Assembly: GCF_006517535.1 (NCBI RefSeq)
Contig: NZ_VHQH01000002.1
Location: forward strand, 232,158-296,157
DNA from: Schumannella sp. 10F1B-5-1
GTDB taxonomy: Bacteria; Actinomycetota; Actinomycetes; Actinomycetales; Microbacteriaceae
Reading direction: 5' to 3'
Length of the DNA stretch: 64,000 bases
Position numbers and translations under genes: made by a program. Below the pieces are notes generated by a model, which saw only the letters and a list, made by a program, of their open reading frames with translations, ran no database searches and had not been told where the DNA came from. Position 1 is the stretch's first letter, and each line of letters opens with the position of its first letter. Positions 26,183 through 34,890 of the stretch are shown here, piece by piece.

Positions 26183-26713
26183 ATGGCGAAGATCTTCCCG
26201 GGCCGCATGACCCACCATCACGAGGGCGAGCTCGTCGTCTTCCACATCGGGATGCGCATCAACAAGGTCTGGCGCTCCGACCTGTGGATCCCCGTGCTCA
26301 ACGCGATGACCCCGATGCTGACCGAGCTCTCGAAAGATCCCGACTCGGGGATGCTCGGCTTCGACCTGCTCATCGGACGCAACGGCCCCTACGTGGTGCA
26401 GTACTGGTCGAGCATCGAGAAGCTCTACGACTACGCCTCGAACCGCGACGCCGCGCACCGTCCGGCCTGGTCGGCGTTCAACGCGCGGGCGCGCAAGGCT
26501 CCTGGTGCGGTCGGCATCTGGCACGAGACGTTCCACGTGCAGCGCGCCGAGTCGATGTACGTCGGGATGCCGCGCTTCGGCCTCGCCGGCGCGACCGAGC
26601 ACCTGCCGGTCACGAGCCGCGGCGACCGCGCCCGCGCGCGCTACGCCGAGGGCCGCACGGGCACCACGGGCGCACCCGGCGCCGGCGCCGGCGCTACGCC
26701 GCCGCGCCCGTGA
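26183..26713 (+). CDS. DUF4188 (monooxygenase-like) protein
   Basis: Protein of 176 residues beginning MAKIFPGRMTHHHEGELVVF, then HIGMRINKVWRSDLWIPVLN and GPYVVQYWSSIEKLYDYASN, matching the DUF4188 family of dimeric alpha+beta barrels distantly related to small heme/ABM monooxygenases. GGAGG at 26172 precedes the ATG at 26183. Its expression is probably switched by the divergent MerR protein. The C-terminus has a low-complexity Gly/Ala/Thr tail overlapping the end of the convergent DUF6421 gene by 20 bp. The catalytic activity is not established for the family. Confidence 0.85.
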   Translation: MAKIFPGRMTHHHEGELVVFHIGMRINKVWRSDLWIPVLNAMTPMLTELSKDPDSGMLGFDLLIGRNGPYVVQYWSSIEKLYDYASNRDAAHRPAWSAFNARARKAPGAVGIWHETFHVQRAESMYVGMPRFGLAGATEHLPVTSRGDRARARYAEGRTGTTGAPGAGAGATPPRP

Positions 26714-28136
26714 TGCCGCGCGTCGACTCGATCACGTCGCCCATCTTCTTGGCGAGCGCCTCGTAGAACATCGACAGCGGGAACTCGTCGTCGAGCACCG
26801 CATCCGTGTAGACCTTCGGCGCGCCGGCGAGGATCTCGTCGGGCAGGCCGCGGGCCCAGGCGGATGCGGGGTTCGGCGTCAGCGTGCCGCGCACCAGGTC
26901 GTAGGCCGCGAGCCAGTGCACCGTCTTGGGGCGGTCGATGCTGCGCCAGTAGAGCTCGTTGATCGCGTCGGAGAGCTCGATCACGGCCGCGGGCAGCACG
27001 GTCCAGTCGAGGGCGAGCTGCGTGTCGGTCCAGTGCAGGGCGCCGCGCTGGTGCAGCCAGGCGAACAGCAGCTGCCCGCCGAGCCCGTCGTAGTTGCGCA
27101 CCCGCGAGCCGGTGAGCGGGAAGCGGAAGATGCGGTCGAACAGGATCGCGTGCTGCACGCGCACGGCCTGGTCGCGGATCTCCGCCGCATCCTCGCCGAG
27201 TTCGGCGTCGTCGGCCTCGCCGAGGCGCACGCTCTCGCGGAACGCGGTCAGGTCGCAGCGCAGCTCCTCGAGCGAGTAGAGGAAGAACGGCATGCGCTGC
27301 TTGATCATGAACGGATCGAACGGCAGGTCGCCGCGCATGTGCGAGCGGTCGTGGATGAGGTCCCACATGACGAAGGTCTTCTCGGTCGCGGCCTGGTCGT
27401 CGAGCATCGCGAGGTCGAGCCCGGTGAGCTCGAGCTTGGTGATCTCGGCGGCGGCGCGGGTGACGCGACGGTAGCGGGCGGCCTCGCGGTCCTGGAAGAT
27501 CGCACCCCACGTGAAGGTCGGGATCTCGCGCATCGCGACAGTCTCGGGGAACAGCACGGCCGAGTTCGTGTCGTAGCCGGCCGTGAAATCGATCAGGCGC
27601 AGCGACAGGAAGAGCCGGTTCGTGTAGGTCTGCTCGAGCCGGGCGATGAACTCGGGCCAGATCGTCTCGACGATGAGCGCCTCGACGAGACGGTCGGTCG
27701 AGCCGTTCTGCGTGTACATCGGGAACACGACGAGGTGACGCAGGCCGTCGACGCGGTGCTCGGCCGGCTGGAACGCGACGAGCGCGTCGAGGAAGTCGGG
27801 AACGCCGAAGCCGCCGTCGACCCAGCGATCGAAGTCGACGACGAGCGCGTCGAGGTAGGCGGCGTCGTGCGGGAAGGCGGGGGCGAGGGCGCGGATGCCG
27901 GCCGTCAGGCGGGCGACGGCGTCGCGCGCGGCGGCGTGCACGTCGGCTTCGGGGATCGAGCCGTCTTTGACCTGCCACTGCTGCAGCTCGGTCGCGGCGG
28001 CCTTCAGCTGGTGCCAGGCGGCGCTGCTCTCGGCGAGGCGGGCATCCTCGACGACCTCCGGCTCTCCGACGACGGATGCGGTGGCAGCGGCGGTGGCTGC
28101 GGCGGCAGTGGATGCGGTGGGCTGGGCGATGGTCAT
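26694..28136 (-). CDS. DUF6421-family protein
   Basis: Soluble protein of 480 residues. The ATG at 28136 with GAGAGGAGGC upstream is the start; a longer open frame to 28244 has no ribosome site. After an Ala/Thr-rich leader it contains HLVVFPMYTQNGSTDRLVEA, YTNRLFLSLRLIDFTAGYDT, NSAVLFPETVAMREIPTFTW and FVMWDLIHDRSHMRGDLPFD, a conserved pattern I associate with DUF6421. The conserved His/Asp-rich segment WDLIHDRSHMRGDLPFDPF looks like a possible active or metal site (inference). There is no membrane segment. It lies downstream of the iron-uptake operon on the same strand but 166 bp away. Confidence 0.75.
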   Translation of the reverse strand: MTIAQPTASTAAAATAAATASVVGEPEVVEDARLAESSAAWHQLKAAATELQQWQVKDGSIPEADVHAAARDAVARLTAGIRALAPAFPHDAAYLDALVVDFDRWVDGGFGVPDFLDALVAFQPAEHRVDGLRHLVVFPMYTQNGSTDRLVEALIVETIWPEFIARLEQTYTNRLFLSLRLIDFTAGYDTNSAVLFPETVAMREIPTFTWGAIFQDREAARYRRVTRAAAEITKLELTGLDLAMLDDQAATEKTFVMWDLIHDRSHMRGDLPFDPFMIKQRMPFFLYSLEELRCDLTAFRESVRLGEADDAELGEDAAEIRDQAVRVQHAILFDRIFRFPLTGSRVRNYDGLGGQLLFAWLHQRGALHWTDTQLALDWTVLPAAVIELSDAINELYWRSIDRPKTVHWLAAYDLVRGTLTPNPASAWARGLPDEILAGAPKVYTDAVLDDEFPLSMFYEALAKKMGDVIESTRGITGAAA

Positions 28137-28302
28137 GATGGCGCCTCCTCTCGCATCCAGGCTAGGAAGCGGAGGCGCCGCGGCGTCGGGCGTCGTGCGC
28201 AATACTCCTGCGTCTGGGGTGCGGGCGGCGCGCGAAACGTGCACTGTCGCGCTCGCGGCGCGCGAATGCGACCACGGCGTGTCCGCTGCGCCGCGACCCG
28301 CC

Positions 28303-29265
28303 TCAGTCGCGCGACGCCCGCGGGATGACGAGCGGCGTGCCCGTCTCGGGGTCGGGGATGACGACGCAGGCGAGCCCGAAGACCTCTTCGACCAGCTCGG
28401 CCGTGACGATCTCCGACGGCGGGCCCTCGGCCACGACCTCGCCGGCCTTCATCGCGATCAGGTGCGTCGCATAGCGAGCCGCCTGGTTGAGCTCGTGCAG
28501 CACGGCCACGACCGTCGTGCCGTCGCGGTGCAGGCGCGCGAACAGGTCGAGCAGCTCGATCTGGTGCGCGATGTCGAGGAACGTCGTGGGCTCGTCGAGC
28601 AGCAGGATCGGCGTCTCCTGCGCGAGCGCCATCGCGGCCCACACGCGCTGCCGCTGCCCGCCGGAGAGCTCGGCGACGTGACGGTCGGCGAGCGCATCCA
28701 CCTCGGTCGCGACCATGGCCCGCTCGACGGCCTGCTCGTCGGTCGAGGTCCACTGCCGGAACAGGCCCTGGTGCGGGTAGCGCCCGCGCGCGACGAGGTC
28801 GGCGACCGTGATGCCGTCGGGCGCGGTGGAGCTCTGCGGCAGCAGGCCGACGACGCGGGCGGCCTCCTTGGGGGCGTAGCCGCCGAGCGGCTTCTCGTCG
28901 AGCGTCACGGTGCCGGCCGTCGGCGTGAGCAGGCGCGACAGCGAGCGCAGCAGCGTCGACTTGCCGCAGGCGTTGGGCCCGACGATCACCGTGAACGAGC
29001 GGTCGGGGATGTCGACGCTGAGGTTCTCGGCGATGACCCGGCGGTCGTAGGCGAGCCTCGCGCCCTGGGTGCGCAGGCGCGGGGCGCCGGGCGCGTCGAC
29101 GGCGCCGCCCTCGGGGCCGGTGGATGCGGTGGCCGATGCCTCGGCGAGCGTCACGTCGTTCTCCTCGGGGTTCGGGTCGGTGCCGGTCGGGTCGGTGCCG
29201 ATCGGGTCGGCGGCGGATGCGCCGGCCCGTCGGGCGCCGGTCGTGCCGGCGGGCTCGGCGCTCAT
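28303..29265 (-). CDS. Iron-siderophore ABC transporter ATPase (FecE/FepC-like)
   Basis: ABC ATPase of 320 residues. Walker A is GPNACGKSTLLRSLSRLLTP, the Q-loop is LLPQSSTAPDGITV, the signature is LSGGQRQRVWAAMALAQ, Walker B is ILLLDEPTTFLDI and the H-loop is VLHELNQAARYATHLIAM. The first ~65 residues are a Thr/Asp/Ala-rich extension not needed for the fold; a shorter start within it is possible, but the ATG at 29265 overlaps the permease stop (ATGA), supporting coupled translation. It energises ferric-siderophore uptake together with the two permeases. Confidence 0.93.
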   Translation of the reverse strand: MSAEPAGTTGARRAGASAADPIGTDPTGTDPNPEENDVTLAEASATASTGPEGGAVDAPGAPRLRTQGARLAYDRRVIAENLSVDIPDRSFTVIVGPNACGKSTLLRSLSRLLTPTAGTVTLDEKPLGGYAPKEAARVVGLLPQSSTAPDGITVADLVARGRYPHQGLFRQWTSTDEQAVERAMVATEVDALADRHVAELSGGQRQRVWAAMALAQETPILLLDEPTTFLDIAHQIELLDLFARLHRDGTTVVAVLHELNQAARYATHLIAMKAGEVVAEGPPSEIVTAELVEEVFGLACVVIPDPETGTPLVIPRASRD

Positions 29266-30308
29266 CGCCGCCGCGCCTCGCGCACGAGCAGCCAGATCAG
29301 GTAGCCGCCGCCGACGCATACCGTGACCACGCCGACCGGAACACCGGGCAGCGCGTTCTGGGCGAGCTGGTCCGCGGCGAGCAGCAGAACGGCGCCGAGC
29401 AGTGCGGCCGGGATGAGCGGGATGCCGGGGCCGCGCGTCAGGCGGGCCGCGATCTGCGGGGCGGCGAGGGCGATGAACGCGATGGGTCCGGTCACGGCGG
29501 TGGCGATCGCGGCGAGTGCGACGCCGACCGCGACGAGCGCGAGCCGCGAGGGTTCGACGCGCACCCCGTGCGCCTTGGCGGCGTCGTCGCCGAGCTCGAG
29601 CTGGCGCAGGCGCGGCGCGAGCACGATGAGCGCGACGCCGAGGATCGCGATCACGATCATCGCCGGCACGAGTCGCGCCCAGTCGACGAGCGAGAGCGAG
29701 CCGGCGCCCCAGGCGCCCGCGGCCATCGCGACCTCGGCCTTCGCCCGCAGCCGGATCCAGACATTCACCGCCGAGAGGATGCCGCTGACGGCGACGCCGA
29801 CGATGATCAGCCGGAAGCCGTCGATTCCGCGCCGGTAGGCGAGCAGGTAGACGACCGCGGCCGTGACGAAGCCGCCGACGAGGGCGCCGAGCTCGACCGG
29901 CACCGCGTTGCCGAGCACGATGCCCGCGATGAGCGCGCCCGTGTAGGCGCCGGTCGAGAAGCCGATCACGTCGGGCGAGCCGAGCGGGTTGCGGCTGAGG
30001 GTCTGGAAGATCGCCCCGGATGCGGCCAGCGCGCCCCCGAACGCGATCGCCGCGAGCGTGCGCGGCAGGCGCCACTCGACCACGACCTGGTGGTCGAAGC
30101 TCTCGAGCTTGACGAACGCCTCCACGACCTCGGCCGGGGTGAGCACGTAGCGGCCGAGGCAGATCGCCAGCACGAAGCCGACGACGAGGAGCACGCTCAG
30201 AACCAGAACGACCGTGCGGCGTCGGCGGCGCATCCGCTCGCGTGCGCTGACCGGGGCGGGGGATGCGGTGGTCGTCTCGGGCGCCCCGGCGCTCGTCGCC
30301 GCGCTCAC
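29262..30308 (-). CDS. Iron-siderophore ABC permease, second subunit (FecD/FepG-like)
   Basis: Membrane permease of 348 residues of the FecCD/BtuC family, with about 9-10 helices. It contains VVVEWRLPRTLAAIAFGGAL, QTLSRNPLGSPDVIGFSTGA, ALVAVGVALAAIATAVTGPI, and AFIALAAPQIAARLTRG, which is the loop that docks to the ATPase. Translation starts at the GTG at 30308, overlapping the preceding permease stop as GTGA, and it ends overlapping the ATPase start. Family membership is certain; the siderophore type is not known. Confidence 0.93.
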   Translation of the reverse strand: MSAATSAGAPETTTASPAPVSARERMRRRRRTVVLVLSVLLVVGFVLAICLGRYVLTPAEVVEAFVKLESFDHQVVVEWRLPRTLAAIAFGGALAASGAIFQTLSRNPLGSPDVIGFSTGAYTGALIAGIVLGNAVPVELGALVGGFVTAAVVYLLAYRRGIDGFRLIIVGVAVSGILSAVNVWIRLRAKAEVAMAAGAWGAGSLSLVDWARLVPAMIVIAILGVALIVLAPRLRQLELGDDAAKAHGVRVEPSRLALVAVGVALAAIATAVTGPIAFIALAAPQIAARLTRGPGIPLIPAALLGAVLLLAADQLAQNALPGVPVGVVTVCVGGGYLIWLLVREARRR

Positions 30309-31381
30309 AGCGCGCTCATCCGCTTGCTGCGCGAGATCGCGATGAGCACGGGCGCGCCGATGATGGCCGTCACGATGCCGACCGGCAGCTCGCCCGGGTA
30401 AAGCACGACGCGGCCGAGGATGTCGGCGGCCAGCAGCAGCACCGGCGAGAAGACGAGCGTGTAGGCGAGGATCCAGCGCTGGTCGGGACCGGTGACGAAG
30501 CGCGCGGCGTGCGGCACCATGAGGCCGACGAAGGCGATCGGGCCGGCGATCGCGGTCGCGCCGCCGGCGAGCAGCGTGACCGAGAGCACCGAGAGCCCGC
30601 GCACCAGGCCGACGTTCGAGCCGAGCGAGCGGGCCAGGTCGTCGCCGAGCGCGACCGCGTTGAGCGGGCCGCCGAGCGCGAGGGCGATGATCACGCCGAC
30701 GCCGAGGAACGGCAGCACGGGCAGCAGGTCGGGCCAGCCCTTGTCCTGCAGCGAGCCGGCGTTCCAGGCGCGCAGCACGTCGAAGGTCTTCGGGTCGAGC
30801 AGCGAGAGGGCCGTGATGACGCCGACGAGCACGGCGCTCAGCGCGACGCCGGCGAGCGTCAGCCGGGCCGGGTCGATCGCGCCGGGGCCGCCCGAGCCGA
30901 TCAGGTAGACCGCGACGGTCGTGATGGCGGCGCCGAGCAGGGCGAACCAGATGTAGGAGCCCGAGCCCTGCACGCCCAGCACGGCGATCGCGAGCGCGAT
31001 CGCGAAACCCGAGCCGTAGGTCACGCCGAGCACGCCCGGATCGGCGAGCGGGTTGCGGGTGACGGCCTGCACGAGCGCGCCCGAGAGGCCGAGCGCGAGG
31101 CCGGCGACGATGCCGATCACGGTGCGCGGGATGCGCGAGTCGACGACGACCGAGGCCTCCGTGCCGCTCGGGGCCTTGCCGGCGACGAGGTCGCCGAGCG
31201 CCGTGAGCACGTGGTCGAGCGGGATGGCGCGCGAGCCGATCGCGAGGCTGAGCGCGACCGCGACGACCAGCGCGACGATCGCCACGATCAGGCCGAGCAG
31301 CCGCACGGTCGCGGGGCGCATGCGCGAGCGGCGGGCCGCGAGCTGCTGCTCGGCGGTCTCGTGCACCGTGGTGGACGTCAC
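30305..31381 (-). CDS. Iron-siderophore ABC permease, first subunit (FecC/FepD-like)
   Basis: Permease of 358 residues, paralogous to the next gene. Family segments include SRIPRTVIGIVAGLALGLSG, QAVTRNPLADPGVLGVTYGS, WNAGSLQDKGWPDLLPVLPF, GPIAFVGLMVPHAARFVTGP (the ATPase-docking loop) and the C-terminal YPGELPVGIVTAIIGAP. It starts with the GTG at 31381, ten bases from an iron box. It is the first gene of the minus-strand half of the importer and is divergent from the binding-protein gene. Confidence 0.93.
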   Translation of the reverse strand: MTSTTVHETAEQQLAARRSRMRPATVRLLGLIVAIVALVVAVALSLAIGSRAIPLDHVLTALGDLVAGKAPSGTEASVVVDSRIPRTVIGIVAGLALGLSGALVQAVTRNPLADPGVLGVTYGSGFAIALAIAVLGVQGSGSYIWFALLGAAITTVAVYLIGSGGPGAIDPARLTLAGVALSAVLVGVITALSLLDPKTFDVLRAWNAGSLQDKGWPDLLPVLPFLGVGVIIALALGGPLNAVALGDDLARSLGSNVGLVRGLSVLSVTLLAGGATAIAGPIAFVGLMVPHAARFVTGPDQRWILAYTLVFSPVLLLAADILGRVVLYPGELPVGIVTAIIGAPVLIAISRSKRMSAL

Positions 31382-31390
31382 GAGATGAGC

Positions 31391-31409
31391 TTAGGCTAGC
31401 CTTACCGCT
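31391..31409. promoter_or_regulatory. DtxR/IdeR-type iron box
   Basis: TTAGGCTAGCCTTACCG (from 31391) is close to the actinobacterial iron-box consensus TTAGGTTAGSCTAACCTAA. It is centred in the 76-bp gap between the divergent permease and binding-protein genes. It fits iron-dependent repression of both directions. Confidence 0.88.
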
Positions 31410-31457
31410 GTTCCGTGCGCCCCCTGCACCCACCTGAATCCCGAGAGACCTCATCCC

Positions 31458-32450
31458 ATGAAGAGATCCCCCCTCCTGCTCGCCGCCGCGGCCGTCGTCG
31501 CGGTCGCGCTGAGCGCCTGCTCCACCGGCGCGACCGGCAGCGGCTCCGACGACAGCGGCGCCAGCGCCGGCTCGTTCCCCGCCAAGGTCGACACCAAGTT
31601 CGGCACCGTCGAGATCACCGAGGCGCCGAAGCGCGTCGTCGCGCTCGGCTGGGGCGACGCCGAGACCGCGCTGTCGTTCGGCGTCAAGCCGGTCGGCGCG
31701 AGCGACTGGCTCGGCTTCGGCGGCAAGGGCGTCGGCCCCTGGGCCGAAGACCTCTACGGCGACAGCAAGCCCGAGATCATCGAGACGCTCGAGCCCGATT
31801 ACGAGGCCATCGCGAACCTCAAGCCCGACCTGATCCTCGACGTGCACGGCTCGGGTGACGAGAAGCGCTACAAGCGCCTGTCGTCGATCGCGACCACCGT
31901 CGGCATCCCCGAGGGCGGCGAGAACTACCTGACCTCGATGGAGGAGCAGACCACCATGATCGGCGAGGCCCTCGGCCAGCCGGACAAGGCGAAGGAGCTG
32001 CTCGCCCAGGTCGAGAGCGACGCCAAGGCCGTCGCCGACGCGCACCCCGAGTGGGCCGGCAAGACCACGACGGTCGCCGCCTACACGAGCGAAGGCTGGG
32101 GCGCCTACGTCGAGGGCGACGGACGCCTCGCGTTCCTGCAGAGCCTCGGCTTCGTGCTGAGCCCGACGATCGCCGACATGAAGCCGGAGGGCTTCTCGGT
32201 GTCGATCTCGTCGGAGCAGCTCGACCTGCTCGACGCCGACCTGCTCGTCGCCTTCCCGATCTTCGTCGAGGCGACCGAGATCACGAAGCAGCCGCTGTGG
32301 GGCCAGGTTCCCGCCGTCGCCGCCGGTCGCGGCATCGTGATCGACGACAGCGAGCTGCAGTCGGCGTTCTCGATCGCGACCCCGCTCTCGCAGAGCTACC
32401 TGATCGAGAACCTCGTCCCGCTGATCGAGAAGGCCATCCCGGCCAGCTGA
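31458..32450 (+). CDS. Iron-siderophore binding lipoprotein (FecB/FepB-like)
   Basis: Solute-binding lipoprotein of 330 residues. The signal MKRSPLLLAAAAVVAVALSA ends in lipobox LSAC (C21), followed by a Ser/Gly-rich linker. The helical-backbone binding fold shows FGTVEITEAPKRVVALGWGD, AIANLKPDLILDVHGSG, KLL-type spacing at QPDKAKELLAQVESDAKAVA and a C-terminal WGQVPAVAAGRGIVIDDSEL. Type III substrate-binding proteins of this kind bind ferric siderophores or heme. With the divergent permeases and ATPase it completes the importer, and a strong terminator follows its stop. Confidence 0.93.
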   Translation: MKRSPLLLAAAAVVAVALSACSTGATGSGSDDSGASAGSFPAKVDTKFGTVEITEAPKRVVALGWGDAETALSFGVKPVGASDWLGFGGKGVGPWAEDLYGDSKPEIIETLEPDYEAIANLKPDLILDVHGSGDEKRYKRLSSIATTVGIPEGGENYLTSMEEQTTMIGEALGQPDKAKELLAQVESDAKAVADAHPEWAGKTTTVAAYTSEGWGAYVEGDGRLAFLQSLGFVLSPTIADMKPEGFSVSISSEQLDLLDADLLVAFPIFVEATEITKQPLWGQVPAVAAGRGIVIDDSELQSAFSIATPLSQSYLIENLVPLIEKAIPAS

Positions 32451-32468
32451 TCGGCTGACACCAGACCT

Positions 32469-32506
32469 GACGAAGCCCCGGTGGATGCGCCCACCGGGGC
32501 TTCGTC
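32469..32506 (+). terminator. Hairpin terminator of the binding-protein gene
   Basis: A perfect 16-bp stem (32469-32484 and 32491-32506) with a 6-nt loop lies 18 bp after the stop. It is followed by GTAT rather than a T-run. Confidence 0.85.
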
Positions 32507-32518
32507 GTATCCGGCGTC

Positions 32519-32590
32519 GTGACCGGATGCGTGACCGGATGCGTGACCGGATGCGTGACCGGATGCGGGGCCGGATGCGGGGCCGAGCAG
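32519..32590. repeat. 12-bp tandem repeat array
   Basis: There are four exact copies of GTGACCGGATGC (32519-32566), then a variant GGGGCCGGATGC and a partial sixth copy. The array lies just upstream of the AEC-carrier gene's promoter region. Confidence 0.9.
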
Positions 32591-32634
32591 ACTGACCGGC
32601 GGGCCCGGCCCCGCGAGCCTGGAAGACTGGACCC

Positions 32635-33564
32635 GTGCTCGGAGCGCTGACGGGATTCGCGATCATCGCCGTCATCATCGGCGTCGGCTATCTCGTCGCG
32701 CGCCTCGAGGTGCTGCCCGACGGCGCCGGCCTCGTGCTCAACCGCACCGCGTTCTTCGTCGGCAGCCCGGCCCTGCTGTTCACGGTGCTGGCTCGCGCCG
32801 ACCTGGCCGTCGTGTTCTCGCCGTTCCTCATCGCGTCGCTCGTGAGCGCGGCGATCGCAGCGCTGCTGTTCGTGCTCGCGTCACGGCTGCTGTTCCGGAT
32901 GCGCTTCGGCGACACGGTCATCGGCGCCACCGCATCCGGCTATGTGAACGCGAACAACATCGGCCTGCCCGTGGCGACCTACGTGATCGGCAGCACCGAG
33001 TACATCGCCCCCGTGCTGCTGTTCCAGCTGCTGATCTTCGCCCCGGTCGTGCTGACCATGCTCGACGTGACGACCCGCGGGCGCGTCTCGGTCAAGAACG
33101 TGCTGCTCGGGCCCGTGCGCAACCCGATCGTCGTCGGCTCGGCGCTGGGCGTGATCGTCGCGGCGACCGGCATCGAGCTGCCCGACGCCGTGTTCGCCCC
33201 GCTCGACCTCATCGGCGGTGCCGCGGTGCCGCTCATGCTGCTGGCGTTCGGCATGTCGCTGCGCGGGCAGCGCCCGTTCGCCTCGGGATCGCCGCGCCGC
33301 GCGGTGCTGGTCGCGACGGTGCTCAAGGCGGTCGTCATGCCGGCCGTCGCCTTCGTCGTCGCGCGCTTCCTGCTGCACCTCCCCGACGCCGAGGTCGCCG
33401 CGGCGACCGTCGTGGCCGCGCTGCCGGCCGCGCAGAACGTCAACACCTACGCGGTGCGCTACAACCAGGGCGTGATCCTGGCCCGGGATGCGGTGCTCTT
33501 CTCGACCGTCGCGGCCGTGCCGATCATCCTGCTGGTGTCGCTGCTGCTGCATCCGGCCGGCTGA
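32635..33564 (+). CDS. AEC-family (auxin efflux carrier-like) transporter
   Basis: Membrane transporter of 309 residues with ten hydrophobic segments in two five-helix halves. It begins MLGALTGFAIIAVIIGVGYL with a GTG start. It contains VLNRTAFFVGSPALLFTVLA, ASGYVNANNIGLPVATYVIG (the Asn-rich helix break typical of the family) and VVAALPAAQNVNTYAVRYNQ. Bacterial members export or exchange organic acids such as malate or malonate; the substrate here is unknown. Its last 41 bases overlap the end of a convergent small gene. Confidence 0.9.
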   Translation: MLGALTGFAIIAVIIGVGYLVARLEVLPDGAGLVLNRTAFFVGSPALLFTVLARADLAVVFSPFLIASLVSAAIAALLFVLASRLLFRMRFGDTVIGATASGYVNANNIGLPVATYVIGSTEYIAPVLLFQLLIFAPVVLTMLDVTTRGRVSVKNVLLGPVRNPIVVGSALGVIVAATGIELPDAVFAPLDLIGGAAVPLMLLAFGMSLRGQRPFASGSPRRAVLVATVLKAVVMPAVAFVVARFLLHLPDAEVAAATVVAALPAAQNVNTYAVRYNQGVILARDAVLFSTVAAVPIILLVSLLLHPAG

Positions 33565-33901
33565 TGCCGCGGTCGAGCACCGCTGAGAGCCGGTCGTAGG
33601 CGAGGCCGTCGAGCACGACGAGCTCGGAGTGCCGGATGCCCGCGCTGATGGCGACGAAGCCGAGGCGGTCGGCGTCGGCGGTCCAGATCTGCACGCGCAG
33701 GGTGCCGTTCCTGCCGATCCCGGCGGGCATCGGGGCGTAGTTCGCGGGGTCGCCGCTGGCGAAGCGGGCCAGGATGTCGTCGACGACCTCCTGCCCGGCG
33801 GCGGCGTAGGCGACGGCGTGGCGGCGCCGCATCCGGGTGCCGGTCGCGTCGCGGGCGAGGCCGCGCCCGCGGTAGACGGCCAGCAGCACGAACACGATCA
33901 C
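33524..33901 (-). CDS. Hypothetical small protein, possible N-terminal membrane helix
   Basis: Frame of 125 codons starting with the GTG at 33901 (MIVFVLLAVYRGRGLARDAT). A short hydrophobic start is followed by a soluble part with VAYAAAGQEVVDDILARFAS, NGTLRVQIWTADADRLGFVA and ISAGIRHSELVVLDGLAYDR. The composition resembles a real protein rather than a shadow frame, but I recognise no family. It overlaps the AEC-carrier gene's 3' end by 41 bp on the opposite strand. No ribosome site is clear, so the start is tentative. Confidence 0.5.
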   Translation of the reverse strand: MIVFVLLAVYRGRGLARDATGTRMRRRHAVAYAAAGQEVVDDILARFASGDPANYAPMPAGIGRNGTLRVQIWTADADRLGFVAISAGIRHSELVVLDGLAYDRLSAVLDRGISRPDAAAATPAG

Positions 33902-33968
33902 CCACAGCGGGCAGGGAACATGAAAGCGAGCCTAGGTCAGCTCGCGCGCAACCCGGCCGCGGCCGGAA

Positions 33969-34811
33969 TCAGAAGATCATCGGGCGGTCGTCGTCGTCCT
34001 CGTCGGCGCTGAGGTCGAGGTCGACGACCACCGGCACGTGGTCGCTGGGGGCGTCGCCCTTGCGCTCCTCGCGGTGGATGCCGGCCCCGGCCACGAGGTC
34101 GGCGAACGGCTTCGAGCCGAGGATGAAGTCGATGCGCAGTCCCTCGTTGCGCGGGAACCGCAGCTGCTTGTAGTCCCAGTAGGTGAAGCCCTCGGGGATG
34201 CGCGGCCGCACGACGTCGGTCAGCCCGCTGTCGAGCAGCGCCTGGAACGCGGCGCGCTCGGCCGGCGACACGTGGGTCGACACGCCCTCGATGATCGTCG
34301 GGTCGCCGTTGTCGGCATCGGTGGGGGCGATGTTGAAGTCGCCGGTCAGGGCGATCGGCGCATCCGGGTTCGCCGCCATCCACGCCGCCGTCGAGCCGCG
34401 CAGCGCCTCGAGCCAGTCGAGCTTGTAGGCGTAGTGCGGGTCGTCGAGCCCGCGGCCGTTCGGAACGTAGAGGCTCCACACGCGCACGCCGTTCGCGGTC
34501 GCGCCGATCGCGCGCGGCTCGAGCGGCAGGTCGGGGCCCTCGTGCCCCTTCAGGAAGCCGGGCATGCCGTCGAAGGTGCGCGCGACATCCTCGATGCCGA
34601 CGCGGCTCGCGATGGCGACGCCGTTCCACTGGTTGAGCCCGTGCGTCACGACCTCATAGCCGGCCGCCTCGAACTCGGCGTGCGGGAACTGCTCGTCTTT
34701 GCACTTGATCTCCTGCATCGCGAGCACGTCGACCTCTTCGCGGCCGAGCCAGTCGACGATGCGGCCGACCCGCGCGCGGACCGAGTTGACGTTCCAGGTG
34801 GCGATGCGCAT
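33969..34811 (-). CDS. xthA: Exodeoxyribonuclease III
   Basis: AP endonuclease / 3'-5' exonuclease of 280 residues in base-excision repair. MRIATWNVNSVRARVGRIVD, AMQEIKCKDEQFP (metal-binding Glu), WNGVAIASRVG, LTGDFNIAPTDAD (catalytic Asp/Asn) and the C-terminal SDHVPVVVDLDL (catalytic His) are all present. The ATG at 34811 fits the family start exactly. The C-terminus is acidic (SADEDDDDR), a little longer than in E. coli. It is divergent from pyrE with a 79-bp gap. Confidence 0.95.
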   Translation of the reverse strand: MRIATWNVNSVRARVGRIVDWLGREEVDVLAMQEIKCKDEQFPHAEFEAAGYEVVTHGLNQWNGVAIASRVGIEDVARTFDGMPGFLKGHEGPDLPLEPRAIGATANGVRVWSLYVPNGRGLDDPHYAYKLDWLEALRGSTAAWMAANPDAPIALTGDFNIAPTDADNGDPTIIEGVSTHVSPAERAAFQALLDSGLTDVVRPRIPEGFTYWDYKQLRFPRNEGLRIDFILGSKPFADLVAGAGIHREERKGDAPSDHVPVVVDLDLSADEDDDDRPMIF

Positions 34812-34877
34812 GGCTCCACGCTAGCGGCGGCGTGCGACCCGGGCTCGCCCCGAGGCGGGGGCGCGGCGGCGAGAAAG

Positions 34878-34883
34878 TAGAGT
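34878..34883 (+). promoter_or_regulatory. -10 element of pyrE, probably leaderless
   Basis: TAGAGT at 34878-34883 ends 7 nt before the GTG at 34891. Such placement indicates that transcription starts at or next to the start codon. No convincing -35 element is visible. Confidence 0.45.
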
Positions 34884-34890
34884 GTCGGGC

